Assembly (NCBI RefSeq): GCF_023718305.1
Contig: NZ_QEYO01000019.1
Location: 24,298 to 88,297, forward strand
DNA: 64,000 nt
Direction of reading: 5' to 3'
DNA from: Gramella sp. AN32
GTDB taxonomy: Bacteria > Bacteroidota > Bacteroidia > Flavobacteriales > Flavobacteriaceae
The translations under genes were made by a program, and so were the position numbers. The notes beneath the pieces are model-generated. The model was not told where the DNA came from. It did not search any database and saw only the letters and a program-made list of their open reading frames with translations. Position 1 is the stretch's first letter, and each line of letters starts with the position of its first letter. Shown here in pieces: positions 52,956 to 61,984 of this stretch.

Positions 52956-55900
52956 TTAATTATTTGTCTCAACTGATGAATTTGTTTTTGCTTCCTGGGT
53001 TTTGATTCGGGCAAGTTCCGCTTTCGCTTCGCTCACCACTTCTGGAAATTGTGGGAAGTTCTTAATCACATTTTCAAGGATATAATTGGCCTGGTAAGCA
53101 TCTTTAAGTCCGTAGAAGTTTTTGGCCATCAAAACCAAACCTTTGGCACCCCATATTTTATATCCTGAATAATCCTTCGCAAGAATTTGCACTGCAGCGT
53201 TGGAAGCTTCAAAGTTTCTATCCTTATTCTTAAAAAATGCATCATAATAAAGTGCTTCCGCAGCCAATTCTCCGGTCGCTTTTTTCTGAACTTCTTTATA
53301 TGCAGACCTCGCTTTGTTATCATTCCCAGATTTTATGGCGGCCCTGGCTACCATGATCCTCGCATCTGTTTTAGCTGCTTCTTCAGAAGCTGAATTATTC
53401 AATACTTTTTCAGCATAGGCATTTGCCTGAGCGAAATTCCCGGTTTCATAATAGGATTTCATGAGGTTGGACTGGGCGAATACGATATTTTGAGGATTAT
53501 CTGCTTCTGTTTCCAATTTTTGCAATAACGGAAGGGCTTCGGCATAATTTTTCTTTTCCAGATAGATCTGTGCTAATCTCGCCAAAGCCTGCTCGGTAAA
53601 TTCATTTCTTGGCTTAGAGGTCACATATCTAAAATTCGGAATAGATTTATCTACTTTTCCATCCCGGTAATAAAGTTGCGCTAAATAGAAATTTGCGTTA
53701 ATGGAATGAATTCCATTCGGAAAACTCCTGATATAACTTTCGAAATTGGCGATTGCCTTTTGAGTATTATTTGCCTGATATTGATTTTCCGCAGCTTCGT
53801 AGGTGGTATTATCAAGATCGGCATCGCTTACTTCAACGAAATCTATATTACGCACCCAGCTGGCATATTCATCGGTTCTTCCCAAATCTACATATACATT
53901 ACGGGCAGTAGATACCGCCTGTTTAGCTTCCGGAGTATTTGGATAATCTGAAACCACTTTTCTAAGTCTTTCCAGGGCTTTATTACCTTCATTCTGGTTA
54001 TAATAAATAAGACCCTGTCTAAGCATGGCTTTTGGAACCAGTGCACTTTCCGGTACATCACGGATCAATCGATTATAAGACTGAATTGCCTGCGCGGTAT
54101 TGTTGGCAGCAACATAGGTATTCCCCAGTTCAAACATCGCATCATCACGATATGGTGAACGCGGATATTTGCCCATAAAACTATTAAGATCTTCAATTTT
54201 GGTGTCATTTCTATTTACAAATCCGTAGCTGATCGCTTTCTGAAAAGCAGCATAATCTGCATTGCTTACGCCATTATTTATTGCATTCTGATAAGCTTCC
54301 ATGGCCGGCCAGTACTGGCTGGTCACATAATAAGTATCGCCAAGCCTTAAAAGCGCATCATTCTTTTTAGCACCTTCAGCATTGGAACTGGATGAATACG
54401 ATTTGAAATAATTTACGGCCTGTGTATAGTCATTCTTTTTAAAATAGGCATAGCCAATATTATAGTCAAGATCGGCATATTCTTCCATCGATCGTGCGCT
54501 GCTTAAATTCTTGAATTCACGATATCCATTAATGGCATCATCAATTCGGTTTACGTTGTATTCGCTCTCTGCCTTCCAGAAGGTGGCTTTTGCGTTAATG
54601 GTTGCATCTACATTTTGTTTTAAGGCTTTATCAAAATTTTTGATCGCCTCATAATAATCACCCGCCTCAAAAAGTCCAAGGCCGTAGTAATATGCTACTT
54701 TTTGGTATGCAGCTTTATCGCTGAAGTTCTTATTGTTCTCCAATAATCGCATCGCTTCCTCATAATTTTTGGAAGTGATAAAAGAATCAATCAGCAAAGT
54801 TTCCATTTCAGCTTTATTGGCCGTATTGGGATATTTATTTAAATAGTTGATTAAAACCTGCGACGGACTTTCAAATGAATTCCCGATCTCATAGCTTAAT
54901 TTGGCATAATTCAGCAATGCATCTTCCTGAATTTTTGCATCAAATTCCATCTCACTGGCATTTTTAAAAGCATTCAATGCCTGCTGCTTTTGATCAGATT
55001 CTAAATAAGCCTGCGCCAGGTGATAATAGGCATTTTGGGCGATGGCATTTTTGCCATCGATAATTTTATTGAATTCAGCTATAGCTTCTTCATAAGCTCC
55101 CTGTTTATAATAGGCGTAACCTAACTGGTAATAATCTGTATTGTTCCATTTCCCGCGCATTCCTTTGTATTCTTTCAAATAAGGAATGGCTTTATCATAT
55201 TGTTGAAGGTTGAAATAACTTTCCCCAATGATCTTATTAAGCTGGGACTTTTCCTGCGCATTCGATTTATTCATCTGTGACTCTGCCTGCTCAATCGCTT
55301 TTTCGAAATTCCCCAGTTTAAAGTTCATATCTGCCTGGAAATATGAAAGATCTTCAGAATAACGATCGTTCTCCTTTACTTCTTCAAAATATTCATTCGC
55401 TTCTTCATAATCGTCGCCCTCATACGCGATATATCCTAGATAATATTTTGCCTGAGCGCCATATTCCTGGGAATCCCGAACCCTATTGAAATAATCCTGC
55501 GCCTGTTCTAATTGGTTTGATTTGAAATAGGCGTAGCCATTATTGAAATAGTAACGTTCTTTATCCTTTCGGCTCATTGCTTTTTCATCAACTTTGTCAT
55601 ACCATCTTCTGGCCAGGGGATATTTTCCTGTTTGAAAATAATAATCGGCTACGTCCAGATAAGCAGAATTGGTTTTGGTGCTCGTGGGATACCGGGTCAC
55701 AAAATCCTCCATTAATTTATCGGCTCCGGGCTGGTTAAGTCGTACCGCGGCATTGGCGATGTAATAGGCAGCATCACCTTTTATTTTTTCGTCGTGGTTC
55801 TCATCCTTTACCTTATCGAAAAGCGTTTGCGCGGCCAGATATTGCTCGTTATTGTACAATTCTAAAGCGCGATTAAAATCAACTAATTCGTGGGTATATG

Positions 55901-55976
55901 CAGCAGATTGCTGGCAAAAGGCAGAAAATGAGAAAGATAGTAATGCAACTAGCAAAAAAGCTCTCTTTATAGTCAT
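52956..55976 (-). CDS. Large exported tetratricopeptide-repeat protein
   Basis: A 1006-residue protein with signal peptide MTIKRAFLLVALLSFSFSAFCQQ and many TPR motifs (for example YYLGYIAYEGDDYEEANEYF, YYQLGYAYYKQGAYEEAIAEF, YNIGYAYFKKNDYTQAVNYF, ALYYDAFFKNKDR) along its length. TPR solenoids bind proteins; an exported one is expected in the periplasm, possibly near outer-membrane assembly. The barrel gene follows after 28 bases, so they form one operon. A TATCTTTG box lies just upstream. Confidence 0.9.
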   Translation of the reverse strand: MTIKRAFLLVALLSFSFSAFCQQSAAYTHELVDFNRALELYNNEQYLAAQTLFDKVKDENHDEKIKGDAAYYIANAAVRLNQPGADKLMEDFVTRYPTSTKTNSAYLDVADYYFQTGKYPLARRWYDKVDEKAMSRKDKERYYFNNGYAYFKSNQLEQAQDYFNRVRDSQEYGAQAKYYLGYIAYEGDDYEEANEYFEEVKENDRYSEDLSYFQADMNFKLGNFEKAIEQAESQMNKSNAQEKSQLNKIIGESYFNLQQYDKAIPYLKEYKGMRGKWNNTDYYQLGYAYYKQGAYEEAIAEFNKIIDGKNAIAQNAYYHLAQAYLESDQKQQALNAFKNASEMEFDAKIQEDALLNYAKLSYEIGNSFESPSQVLINYLNKYPNTANKAEMETLLIDSFITSKNYEEAMRLLENNKNFSDKAAYQKVAYYYGLGLFEAGDYYEAIKNFDKALKQNVDATINAKATFWKAESEYNVNRIDDAINGYREFKNLSSARSMEEYADLDYNIGYAYFKKNDYTQAVNYFKSYSSSSNAEGAKKNDALLRLGDTYYVTSQYWPAMEAYQNAINNGVSNADYAAFQKAISYGFVNRNDTKIEDLNSFMGKYPRSPYRDDAMFELGNTYVAANNTAQAIQSYNRLIRDVPESALVPKAMLRQGLIYYNQNEGNKALERLRKVVSDYPNTPEAKQAVSTARNVYVDLGRTDEYASWVRNIDFVEVSDADLDNTTYEAAENQYQANNTQKAIANFESYIRSFPNGIHSINANFYLAQLYYRDGKVDKSIPNFRYVTSKPRNEFTEQALARLAQIYLEKKNYAEALPLLQKLETEADNPQNIVFAQSNLMKSYYETGNFAQANAYAEKVLNNSASEEAAKTDARIMVARAAIKSGNDNKARSAYKEVQKKATGELAAEALYYDAFFKNKDRNFEASNAAVQILAKDYSGYKIWGAKGLVLMAKNFYGLKDAYQANYILENVIKNFPQFPEVVSEAKAELARIKTQEAKTNSSVETNN

Positions 55977-55999
55977 TTAGCGTATTTTATTATGTGTTT

Positions 56000-56007
56000 C
56001 AAAGATA
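56000..56007 (-). promoter_or_regulatory. -7 promoter box of TPR gene
   Basis: Minus-strand TATCTTTG matches TAnnTTTG, 24 bases before the start codon. Likely promoter for the TPR-barrel operon; no clear -33 TTG. Confidence 0.45.
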
Positions 56008-56092
56008 ATTTAAAGCTTGATGGTATAACGCAGATAAGTTTTTATAATTATGTTAATGCGAAAAAAAGTATTCGCTCCACTTTTGAAAAATG

Positions 56093-56100
56093 TATATTTG
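56093..56100 (+). promoter_or_regulatory. Possible -7 box upstream of ftsE
   Basis: TATATTTG, a match to TAnnTTTG, 125 bases before the ftsE start. The long leader lowers confidence. Confidence 0.35.
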
Positions 56101-56224
56101 AAAACCCATAATGGGCTATTTTAAAAAAACATTGATCTGTCGTAGTTCACAATAAATAGTAAAACTTGTCGATTAAATTTTTGGGAGAATTTCATTCAAT
56201 ATAAAAAATCAAACGAAAAATTTC

Positions 56225-56908
56225 ATGTCTCAAATCGTTCTGGAACTCAAAAATGCTGCCATTTATCAACGCGAAAGCCTTATCCTATCGGAAGTAGACG
56301 TTAGGGTTTACAAAGGTGACTTTGTTTATCTTATTGGAAAAACCGGAACCGGGAAAAGCAGTTTTATGAAAACGTTGTATGGCGATTTGCCTTTAACAGA
56401 AGGTGAAGGGCATATTGTTGATTATAATCTGCGCATGTTAAAAGAAAAAGACATCCCTTTTCTTCGGAGGAAACTAGGAGTTGTATTCCAGGATTTTAAA
56501 TTATTGATGGACAGGAATATAAAAGATAATTTGCTTTTCGTTCTTAGAGCAACGGGTTGGACAGATAAAAGTAAAATGGATAGCAAGATCGATGAAGTTT
56601 TGGATAAAGTGGGCATGAAAACAAAAGGTTTCAAATATCCTTACCAACTGTCGGGGGGCGAACAGCAACGTGTAGCCATCGCGCGGGCATTGCTAAATAA
56701 TCCGGAACTGATCCTGGCCGATGAACCTACCGGAAATTTAGATCCGCAAACTTCCGTAGAAGTAATGGAAGTCTTACAGGAAATCAGCAAAAATGGGAAC
56801 ACGATTTTAATGGCTACCCATGATTATGCTTTACTGCTGAAATATCCTTCCAAAACTTTAAAATGTGACGGGCAGCGCGTATTTGAAGTGGTGCAGAAGA
56901 CGGTGTGA
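56225..56908 (+). CDS. ftsE: Cell-division ATPase FtsE
   Basis: A 227-residue ABC ATPase. FtsE pairs with the membrane protein FtsX and controls periplasmic cell-wall hydrolases at division. Walker A GKTGTGKS is at 38-45, signature YQLSGGEQQRVAIARALL at about 142, Walker B LILADEPTGNLD and H-loop LMATHDY follow. The family tag VVFQDFKLLMDRNI (FtsE-like) supports the name over generic LolD-like ATPases. FtsX is not adjacent, as is common in Bacteroidota. Confidence 0.85.
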   Translation: MSQIVLELKNAAIYQRESLILSEVDVRVYKGDFVYLIGKTGTGKSSFMKTLYGDLPLTEGEGHIVDYNLRMLKEKDIPFLRRKLGVVFQDFKLLMDRNIKDNLLFVLRATGWTDKSKMDSKIDEVLDKVGMKTKGFKYPYQLSGGEQQRVAIARALLNNPELILADEPTGNLDPQTSVEVMEVLQEISKNGNTILMATHDYALLLKYPSKTLKCDGQRVFEVVQKTV

Positions 56909-57052
56909 GATAGTTCGGAGTTCATAGTTCTTAATTGAAAGTTTAAAATTTCTGCTTTTTGATTTCACCGTTCTTCGTTGTGGTCGGTTATTGTTTGTTG
57001 TGGGATTTTCTTTAACATTCCAGTATTACTTTCTACATTTCACTTACCTTTT

Positions 57053-57087
57053 TTCAACTTTCAACTTTCAACTTTCAACTTTCAAAC
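57053..57087. repeat. Tandem repeat TTCAACT x4 plus partial
   Basis: Four perfect 7-base units followed by a TTCAAACT variant, in the gap between ftsE and the antitoxin gene. Confidence 0.9.
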
Positions 57088-57102
57088 TCATTACAAAAAA
57101 AG

Positions 57103-57137
57103 GTAAAAATTCCTTTTATAAAGAGTAAAAATACCTT
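57103..57137. promoter_or_regulatory. Candidate antitoxin operator: two 13-base direct repeats
   Basis: GTAAAAATTCCTT (57103-57115) and GTAAAAATACCTT (57125-57137) differ at one base and start 22 bases apart, about two helical turns. They lie 26-60 bases upstream of the antitoxin start. Autorepression by the antitoxin through an Xre-like domain is the expected mechanism. Confidence 0.45.
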
Positions 57138-57162
57138 ACCTTAGAGTAAATTCATAGTAATA

Positions 57163-57588
57163 ATGAAGACAAAGGGAACAAAATATCGGCTTGAAGATGT
57201 TAAAAACCGGGTTTCTGAAAGTGATGTACTCTCTTATATCGAGACCAAAGAAATTAATTGGAAAGAGGTAAACAAATTTAAAAAAGTTACCGGTTTTACT
57301 GATGAAGTCATTTCAGGTTGGTTCAATATGAACGTTAAAACTTTCCGAAGCTATAAAAAGCCAGGGGTAGATTTAAACATCAATTTTAAGGAAAAATTTT
57401 TTGTGCTTTCTTCCATTTTTGAACAGGGAAAAAAAGTTTTTGGTAATTATGAAGCCTTTACAGAGTGGCTGGATAAAGAAAACTTTTATTTCAATGGCAA
57501 ATCTCCGTTGTATTTTTTAAATACCATCACGGGAGCACGTTTTGTTGAAGATAGGCTTATCGCCATGGAATACGGGGATAATGTTTAA
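57163..57588 (+). CDS. RES-Xre system antitoxin (Xre/MbcA/ParS-like, DUF2384)
   Basis: A 141-residue antitoxin. The C-terminal part carries the toxin-binding domain: FEQGKKVFGNYEAFTEWLDKENFYFNGKSPLYFLNTITGARFVEDRLIAMEYG, with the expected GxxVFG, WL, G.PLYFL and the final EYG. The N-terminal half (LEDVKNRVSESDVL, VTGFTDEVISGWFNMNVKTFRSY) looks like the Xre-like DNA-binding region. It ends three bases before the RES toxin, and two direct repeats upstream suggest autoregulation. Confidence 0.92.
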   Translation: MKTKGTKYRLEDVKNRVSESDVLSYIETKEINWKEVNKFKKVTGFTDEVISGWFNMNVKTFRSYKKPGVDLNINFKEKFFVLSSIFEQGKKVFGNYEAFTEWLDKENFYFNGKSPLYFLNTITGARFVEDRLIAMEYGDNV

Positions 57589-57591
57589 TTA

Positions 57592-58044
57592 ATGGAGGTT
57601 TTTAGAATAGCTAGAAAGGAACATTCCACCAAATTAACCAGTTCCGGAGCGCCAAACCGTTGGAACAAAATTGGCCAACATGTTATTTATGCCGGCACCT
57701 CGCGATCGCTTTCGAGTCTGGAGCTTTGTGTGCACCTTAATTCCATCCATTTACATAGGGATTATCGCATGATGATCATTTCAATTGCAGATGAGGATCA
57801 GTTAATTGATGAAGTCAGGCTTAAGGACCTTCCTGAAAACTGGAAAAAAATAGAAGCTTATTCTTATTTGCAAAATATTGGTTCCAATTGGTATGAAAAA
57901 CAGGGATCATTAATTTTAAAAGTACCTTCAGTAATTATCCAACAAGAAAATAATTACCTTATCAACTTGAGACACCCACACTTTAACCGAAATGTGAGAT
58001 TGGTAAGAAGTGAGCCCTACTTTTGGGACGAACGTTTGTTTTAA
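57592..58044 (+). CDS. RES-family NAD+-degrading toxin
   Basis: A 150-residue RES toxin. RES toxins degrade NAD+ through phosphorolysis and stop growth unless the antitoxin is present. Conserved residues of the fold are seen: Arg4 in FRIAR, Arg23 in PNRWNKIG, Tyr33 in VIYAG, Glu44 in SSLELCVH, Ser113 in VPSVI and Asn125 before LRHPHF. The short spacing to the antitoxin (three bases) supports a translationally coupled type II pair. There is no truncation, so the toxin looks active. Confidence 0.93.
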   Translation: MEVFRIARKEHSTKLTSSGAPNRWNKIGQHVIYAGTSRSLSSLELCVHLNSIHLHRDYRMMIISIADEDQLIDEVRLKDLPENWKKIEAYSYLQNIGSNWYEKQGSLILKVPSVIIQQENNYLINLRHPHFNRNVRLVRSEPYFWDERLF

Positions 58045-58169
58045 AGAGCAAATTATAATGAATAGAAAAATAAGAGACATAAAATTTAGGACTAACTATT
58101 CCAAAGTTTGGAACTTTGCAAAAGCTGAGCATCAAGCCAGGTAGCATCCAAACGAATTGAAAATTAAGT

Positions 58170-58352
58170 ATGGATATTCAAAAAACAGGTTTTATTGTGA
58201 TTGCCGCCGCCCTGGTGATATTATTTGGAGTTCTTCTTAAGTTTTATCCGGATAATTTCAACTGGATTTTCTATCTCATTTGTTTTCTCATTGTTGCGCT
58301 CATCGTTGCTACGATTATAGTTATTTATAAGAATCAGGATTCTGAATTATGA
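58170..58352 (+). CDS. Small two-helix membrane protein
   Basis: A 60-residue protein with two hydrophobic helices (about 8-26 and 31-52) and a short polar tail (YKNQDSEL). No family recognised. Follows the RES toxin by 126 bases; it may be independent. Composition is compatible with a real coding sequence, but length and AT content make chance possible. Confidence 0.55.
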   Translation: MDIQKTGFIVIAAALVILFGVLLKFYPDNFNWIFYLICFLIVALIVATIIVIYKNQDSEL

Positions 58353-58379
58353 ACCTGCTTGCGATTGAAAGAATTATCC

Positions 58380-58737
58380 ATCATTGAGATCGCCGCGCTT
58401 CGCTCGCGATGACAATTTAAATGAGAAGTTTGAAGGTTTGAAGGTTTGAAGGTTTGAAGGTTTGAAGGTTTGAAGGTTTGAAGGTTAATAAAGTATTTTC
58501 TTCTACCTGATCAAGTTTTCTTCCGAAAATCTTGCGAGATCGCCACGCTTCGCTACCATTGACATTTTTTTATTTGGTTATGTATTAGAGACCCTGAAAC
58601 CAGTTCAGAATGACGATGCAGGTTTTTTAGAATTGCCGTCATGCTGAACTTGTTTCAGCATCTTATTGGATATACTAAAAAATACGTCAATTTCCTACTC
58701 TAGAAAATTTTTTCAGGTGCCTTGCGATGACGTTTTA
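58380..58737. repeat. Mosaic dispersed repeat, copy 3
   Basis: Contains GAGATCGCCGCGCTTCGCTCGC, an 8-base tandem array (58431-58486), GCGAGATCGCCACGCTTCGCT, TATTAGAGACCCTGAAACCAG, GCCGTCATGCTGAACTTGTTTC, AAAAAATACGTCAATTTCC and TTTTTTCAGGTGCCTTGCGATGACG. The same blocks occur at 13104-13495 and 50690-51195. No gene in this interval. Confidence 0.8.
58431..58486. repeat. Tandem repeat TGAAGGTT x7
   Basis: Seven perfect copies of an 8-base unit without interruption, inside the third mosaic repeat. An array of this kind is prone to slipped-strand length change. Confidence 0.95.
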
Positions 58738-58983
58738 TTAAACCTTTTCCGGAGATTTTTTATTCAGGAATAAATAGTAAAAATTTACACATACTATGGC
58801 CACATTGGTGATGATCACTGGCCAGGAGTCGAGTAAAATTCCGTAGGCGACAAAGAATAAACAACCTACGCTGTTCACATACCGCAGGGTGATGATATTC
58901 CGCATAAGAAAAGAAAGCAATACAAAGAAAGAGGCCAGATAACCTGTCCATTCGGTTATTGAGATTCCTAGAAATTCAGTCAT
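58738..58983 (-). CDS. Three-helix membrane protein, SemiSWEET/PQ-loop-like
   Basis: An 81-residue protein from ATG 58983 with about three membrane helices: ITEWTGYLASFFVLLSFL, TLRYVNSVGCLFFVAYGILL and WPVIITNVAIVCVNFYYLFL. The N-terminal W-G pattern and the middle R..N..G..FFVAYG run are characteristic of a single PQ-loop repeat (SemiSWEET-like) or YgjV-type group. Function unknown. An upstream ATG at 59001 adds six residues. It follows typA on the same strand after 62 bases, but a terminator lies between. Confidence 0.7.
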   Translation of the reverse strand: MTEFLGISITEWTGYLASFFVLLSFLMRNIITLRYVNSVGCLFFVAYGILLDSWPVIITNVAIVCVNFYYLFLNKKSPEKV

Positions 58984-58999
58984 AATCTGGTGAAATTGC

Positions 59000-59026
59000 A
59001 AAAAAAAGCCCGCCCGAAGGCAGGCT
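59000..59026 (-). terminator. Terminator after typA
   Basis: AGCCCGCC-CGAA-GGCAGGCT hairpin with one mismatch, followed on the minus strand by T7. Ends the typA transcript. Confidence 0.8.
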
Positions 59027-59045
59027 ATTTTCCGGTGTTATATAT

Positions 59046-60848
59046 TTAAATTGCTTTACTTCTTTTTCTTTCGTTTTCAGTAAGCAATACTTTTCTAAGT
59101 CTAATAAAAGCGGGAGTAACTTCAACATATTCGTCTTTCTGAATATATTCCAGTGCTTCTTCCAGTGAAAATTTGATCGCAGGAACAATTTTCGCTTTAT
59201 CGTCAGCTCCTGAAGAACGTACGTTAGAAAGCTTTTTGGTTTTGGTAATATTCACCGCCATATCATCCTGACGTGAATTTTCACCAATAACCTGTCCTTC
59301 ATAAATATCTTCACCCGGAGCTACAAAGAATCGTCCTCTATCCTGAAGCTTATCAATGGAATAAGGAATTGCTTTTCCTTTTTCCATCGAAACCAAAGAA
59401 CCGTTTTGTCTTTCAGGAATTCCCCCTTTAAGCGGCTGGTATTCTTTAAAGCGATGCGCCATAATGGCCTCACCCGCAGTTGCAGTCAATAATTGATTTC
59501 TTAAACCAATAATTCCTCTGGAAGGGATCATAAATTCAATATGCATACGGTTTCCTCTAGATTCCATGCTAAGCATTTCACCTTTTCTCAGAGAAACCAT
59601 TTCTACGGCTTTTCCTGAAACATCTTCCGGAAGATCAATAGTTAACTCTTCAATCGGCTCGCATTTCACGCCATCAATTTCTCTAATGATTACCTGCGGC
59701 TGACCAATTTGAAGCTCATAACCTTCTCTTCTCATTGTTTCTATCAATACAGATAAATGCAGTACACCACGACCAAAAACCATGAATTTATCAGCACTAT
59801 CCGTTTCTTCAACTCGAAGGGCTAGGTTTTTCTCAAGCTCCTTCATCAGGCGATCCTTGATATGCCTTGAAGTCACAAATTTTCCATCTTTTCCGAAGAA
59901 AGGGGAATCGTTAATCGTGAAAAGCATACTCATCGTTGGCTCATCAATGGCGATGGTTTTTAAACCTTCAGGATTTTCAAGATCGGCAACTGTATCGCCA
60001 ATTTCAAAGCCTTCTAATCCAACGATCGCACAAATATCTCCTGCCTGAACTTCATCAATTTTTCTTCGGCCTAAACCTTCAAACGTATGAAGTTCTTTAA
60101 TTCTGGTTTTTTTGATAGAACCATCACGTTTCACCAAAGAAACCTGTTGATTTTCTTTCAAAGTTCCTCTTTGTAGACGACCAATCGCGATCCTCCCGGT
60201 AAATGAAGAGAAATCCAATGAAGTGATGAGCATTTGAGGAGATCCTACCAAATCTACTTTAGGAGCAGGGATATGTTCTATTACCATGTCCAATAAAGGT
60301 TCGATATTAGTAGTCTCATTTCTCCAGTCGTCGTTCATCCAGTTGTTTTTCGCCGAACCATATACGGTTGGGAAATCCAGCTGCCATTCTTCTGCCCCAA
60401 GTTCGAACATAAGGTCAAAGACCTTTTCATGAACTTCATCTGGAGTACAGTTTTCCTTATCTACTTTATTTATAACCACGCATGGTTTTAATCCAAGATC
60501 AATCGCTTTTTGAAGTACAAAACGCGTTTGCGGCATAGGTCCTTCAAAGGCATCTACCAAAAGTAGAACCCCATCAGCCATATTCAATACCCGCTCTACT
60601 TCACCACCAAAATCGGCGTGACCAGGAGTATCAATAATATTGATCTTTGTGTCCCTATAAACAACAGAAACGTTTTTAGAGGTAATAGTGATCCCTCTTT
60701 CCCTCTCTAAATCATTATTGTCCAGGATCAGTTCACCAGTAGCTTCGTTCTCACGAAACAGTGAACAGTGGTGCATAATTTTGTCTACCAGGGTAGTTTT
60801 CCCGTGGTCTACGTGTGCGATAATCGCAATATTTCTAATAGCAGTCAT
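59046..60848 (-). CDS. typA: Ribosome-associated GTPase TypA/BipA
   Basis: A 600-residue translation-factor GTPase that acts on the ribosome, needed for growth under stress in other bacteria. G1 AHVDHGKTTL, G2 RGITI, G3 DTPGHADFGGEVERVL, G4 NKVD and G5 region YGSAKN are visible; domains II, III and V follow, with the BipA C-terminal signature EAIMAHRFKEYQPLKGGIPERQNGSLVSMEKGKAIPY near 440-475 and EDIYEGQVIGEN. Monocistronic, with a TACATTTG box before and a terminator after. Confidence 0.97.
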   Translation of the reverse strand: MTAIRNIAIIAHVDHGKTTLVDKIMHHCSLFRENEATGELILDNNDLERERGITITSKNVSVVYRDTKINIIDTPGHADFGGEVERVLNMADGVLLLVDAFEGPMPQTRFVLQKAIDLGLKPCVVINKVDKENCTPDEVHEKVFDLMFELGAEEWQLDFPTVYGSAKNNWMNDDWRNETTNIEPLLDMVIEHIPAPKVDLVGSPQMLITSLDFSSFTGRIAIGRLQRGTLKENQQVSLVKRDGSIKKTRIKELHTFEGLGRRKIDEVQAGDICAIVGLEGFEIGDTVADLENPEGLKTIAIDEPTMSMLFTINDSPFFGKDGKFVTSRHIKDRLMKELEKNLALRVEETDSADKFMVFGRGVLHLSVLIETMRREGYELQIGQPQVIIREIDGVKCEPIEELTIDLPEDVSGKAVEMVSLRKGEMLSMESRGNRMHIEFMIPSRGIIGLRNQLLTATAGEAIMAHRFKEYQPLKGGIPERQNGSLVSMEKGKAIPYSIDKLQDRGRFFVAPGEDIYEGQVIGENSRQDDMAVNITKTKKLSNVRSSGADDKAKIVPAIKFSLEEALEYIQKDEYVEVTPAFIRLRKVLLTENERKRSKAI

Positions 60849-60869
60849 GTAGCCCTATTTTTAAGGCTG

Positions 60870-60877
60870 CAAATGTA
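60870..60877 (-). promoter_or_regulatory. -7 promoter box of typA
   Basis: Minus-strand TACATTTG, matching TAnnTTTG, 22 bases before the start codon. Confidence 0.45.
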
Positions 60878-61055
60878 CGTCTATTTTTCGCTAATTCAGC
60901 GTTGTTTTAAAAGTTATTTAAAGTGCTGTTAATCAGCTCTTTTTCGTATTTATATGAACTTTAAAGAAAATTAGAAAGAGGTAGAATGGCACAGGTAATT
61001 ACCAGTTTTCAGTTTGGCTTTTAATTTCAGAAAAAACATATCGCTAATGCCTGAA

Positions 61056-61086
61056 TTGTCCAAAGCTCATATTTCATTTATCTTTG
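61056..61086 (+). promoter_or_regulatory. Promoter of kdsA
   Basis: TTG at 61056-61058 and TATCTTTG at 61079-61086, spaced by 20 bases, match the Bacteroidota -33/-7 pair. The start codon ATG 61103 follows 17 bases later. Confidence 0.6.
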
Positions 61087-61102
61087 TTGAAAATTGACTG
61101 AA

Positions 61103-61921
61103 ATGAACCTTGATACAATTCCGAAGCTAAAACATACTCGCAGCAACAATTTCTTTTTACTTTCCGGCCCATGTGCTATTGAAGGAGAAGAAATGGCGCT
61201 GAGGATTGCCGAAAAAGTGTTGGAAATCACCAGTAAACTGGAAATACCTTATGTTTTTAAAGGCTCATTTAAAAAAGCGAATCGCAGTAGGATTGATAGT
61301 TTTACCGGAATTGGCGATGAGAAAGCTTTGAAAATCTTACGCAAGGTTTCTGAAACCTTTGATATACCCACGGTTACAGATATTCACGAAATCAACGATG
61401 CAAAAATGGCGGCGGAATATGTGGATATTCTTCAGATTCCCGCATTTTTAGTACGCCAGACAGACCTCGTTGTGGCTGCTGCAGAAACCGGAAAAGTAGT
61501 TAACCTTAAAAAAGGTCAGTTTATGAGTCCGGAAAGCATGAAACATGCCGTGACCAAAGTAACCGATTGCAAAAACGAAAAAGTAATGGTCACCGATCGT
61601 GGCAGCATGTTCGGGTATCAGGACCTTATTGTAGATTTTCGAGGAATTCCCGTAATGAGCAAATTTGCCACTACAGTTCTGGATGTCACCCATTCGCTTC
61701 AGCAACCTAACCAATCCAGTGGTGTTACCGGAGGAAGGCCAGATATGATCGAAACGATTGCACGTGCGGGAATCGTGAATAATGTGGACGGACTTTTTAT
61801 TGAAACTCATTTCGATCCTGCCCACGCGAAAAGTGATGGCGCGAATATGCTGGACCTTCAGTATCTCGAAAAACTATTGACCAATCTTACCGCAATTCGC
61901 AAGACAATTCAAACATTTTAA
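61103..61921 (+). CDS. kdsA: 3-deoxy-8-phosphooctulonate synthase
   Basis: A 272-residue enzyme that condenses arabinose 5-phosphate and phosphoenolpyruvate to KDO 8-phosphate for lipopolysaccharide. Motifs: FLLSGPCAIEGEEMALRIAEK, VFKGSFKKANRSRIDSFTG, VTDIHE, LQIPAFLVRQTDLVVAAAETGKVVNLKKGQFMSPESM and VMVTDRGSMFGYQDLIVDFRG. I chose ATG 61103: the longer frame from TTG 61094 has no better ribosome site and starts right behind the predicted promoter. Monocistronic. Confidence 0.95.
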   Translation: MNLDTIPKLKHTRSNNFFLLSGPCAIEGEEMALRIAEKVLEITSKLEIPYVFKGSFKKANRSRIDSFTGIGDEKALKILRKVSETFDIPTVTDIHEINDAKMAAEYVDILQIPAFLVRQTDLVVAAAETGKVVNLKKGQFMSPESMKHAVTKVTDCKNEKVMVTDRGSMFGYQDLIVDFRGIPVMSKFATTVLDVTHSLQQPNQSSGVTGGRPDMIETIARAGIVNNVDGLFIETHFDPAHAKSDGANMLDLQYLEKLLTNLTAIRKTIQTF

Positions 61922-61984
61922 AAAATACCGCTAACCAAAATCATAAATAAAATATGCTTATCCGTTTAGACAGCTAGACATAAG

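Noticed and set aside
56225..56908. LolD or generic ABC ATPase instead of FtsE
   Set aside because: The VFQDFKLL region and length fit FtsE better, though FtsX is not adjacent, so some doubt remains.
57053..58486. Tandem repeats that could be read as a CRISPR array
   Set aside because: Units are 7-8 bases with no spacers, and no cas genes are nearby.
58738..59001. Annotation as uroporphyrinogen decarboxylase
   Set aside because: That name circulates for similar short proteins, but this is an 81-residue membrane protein without any enzyme domain.
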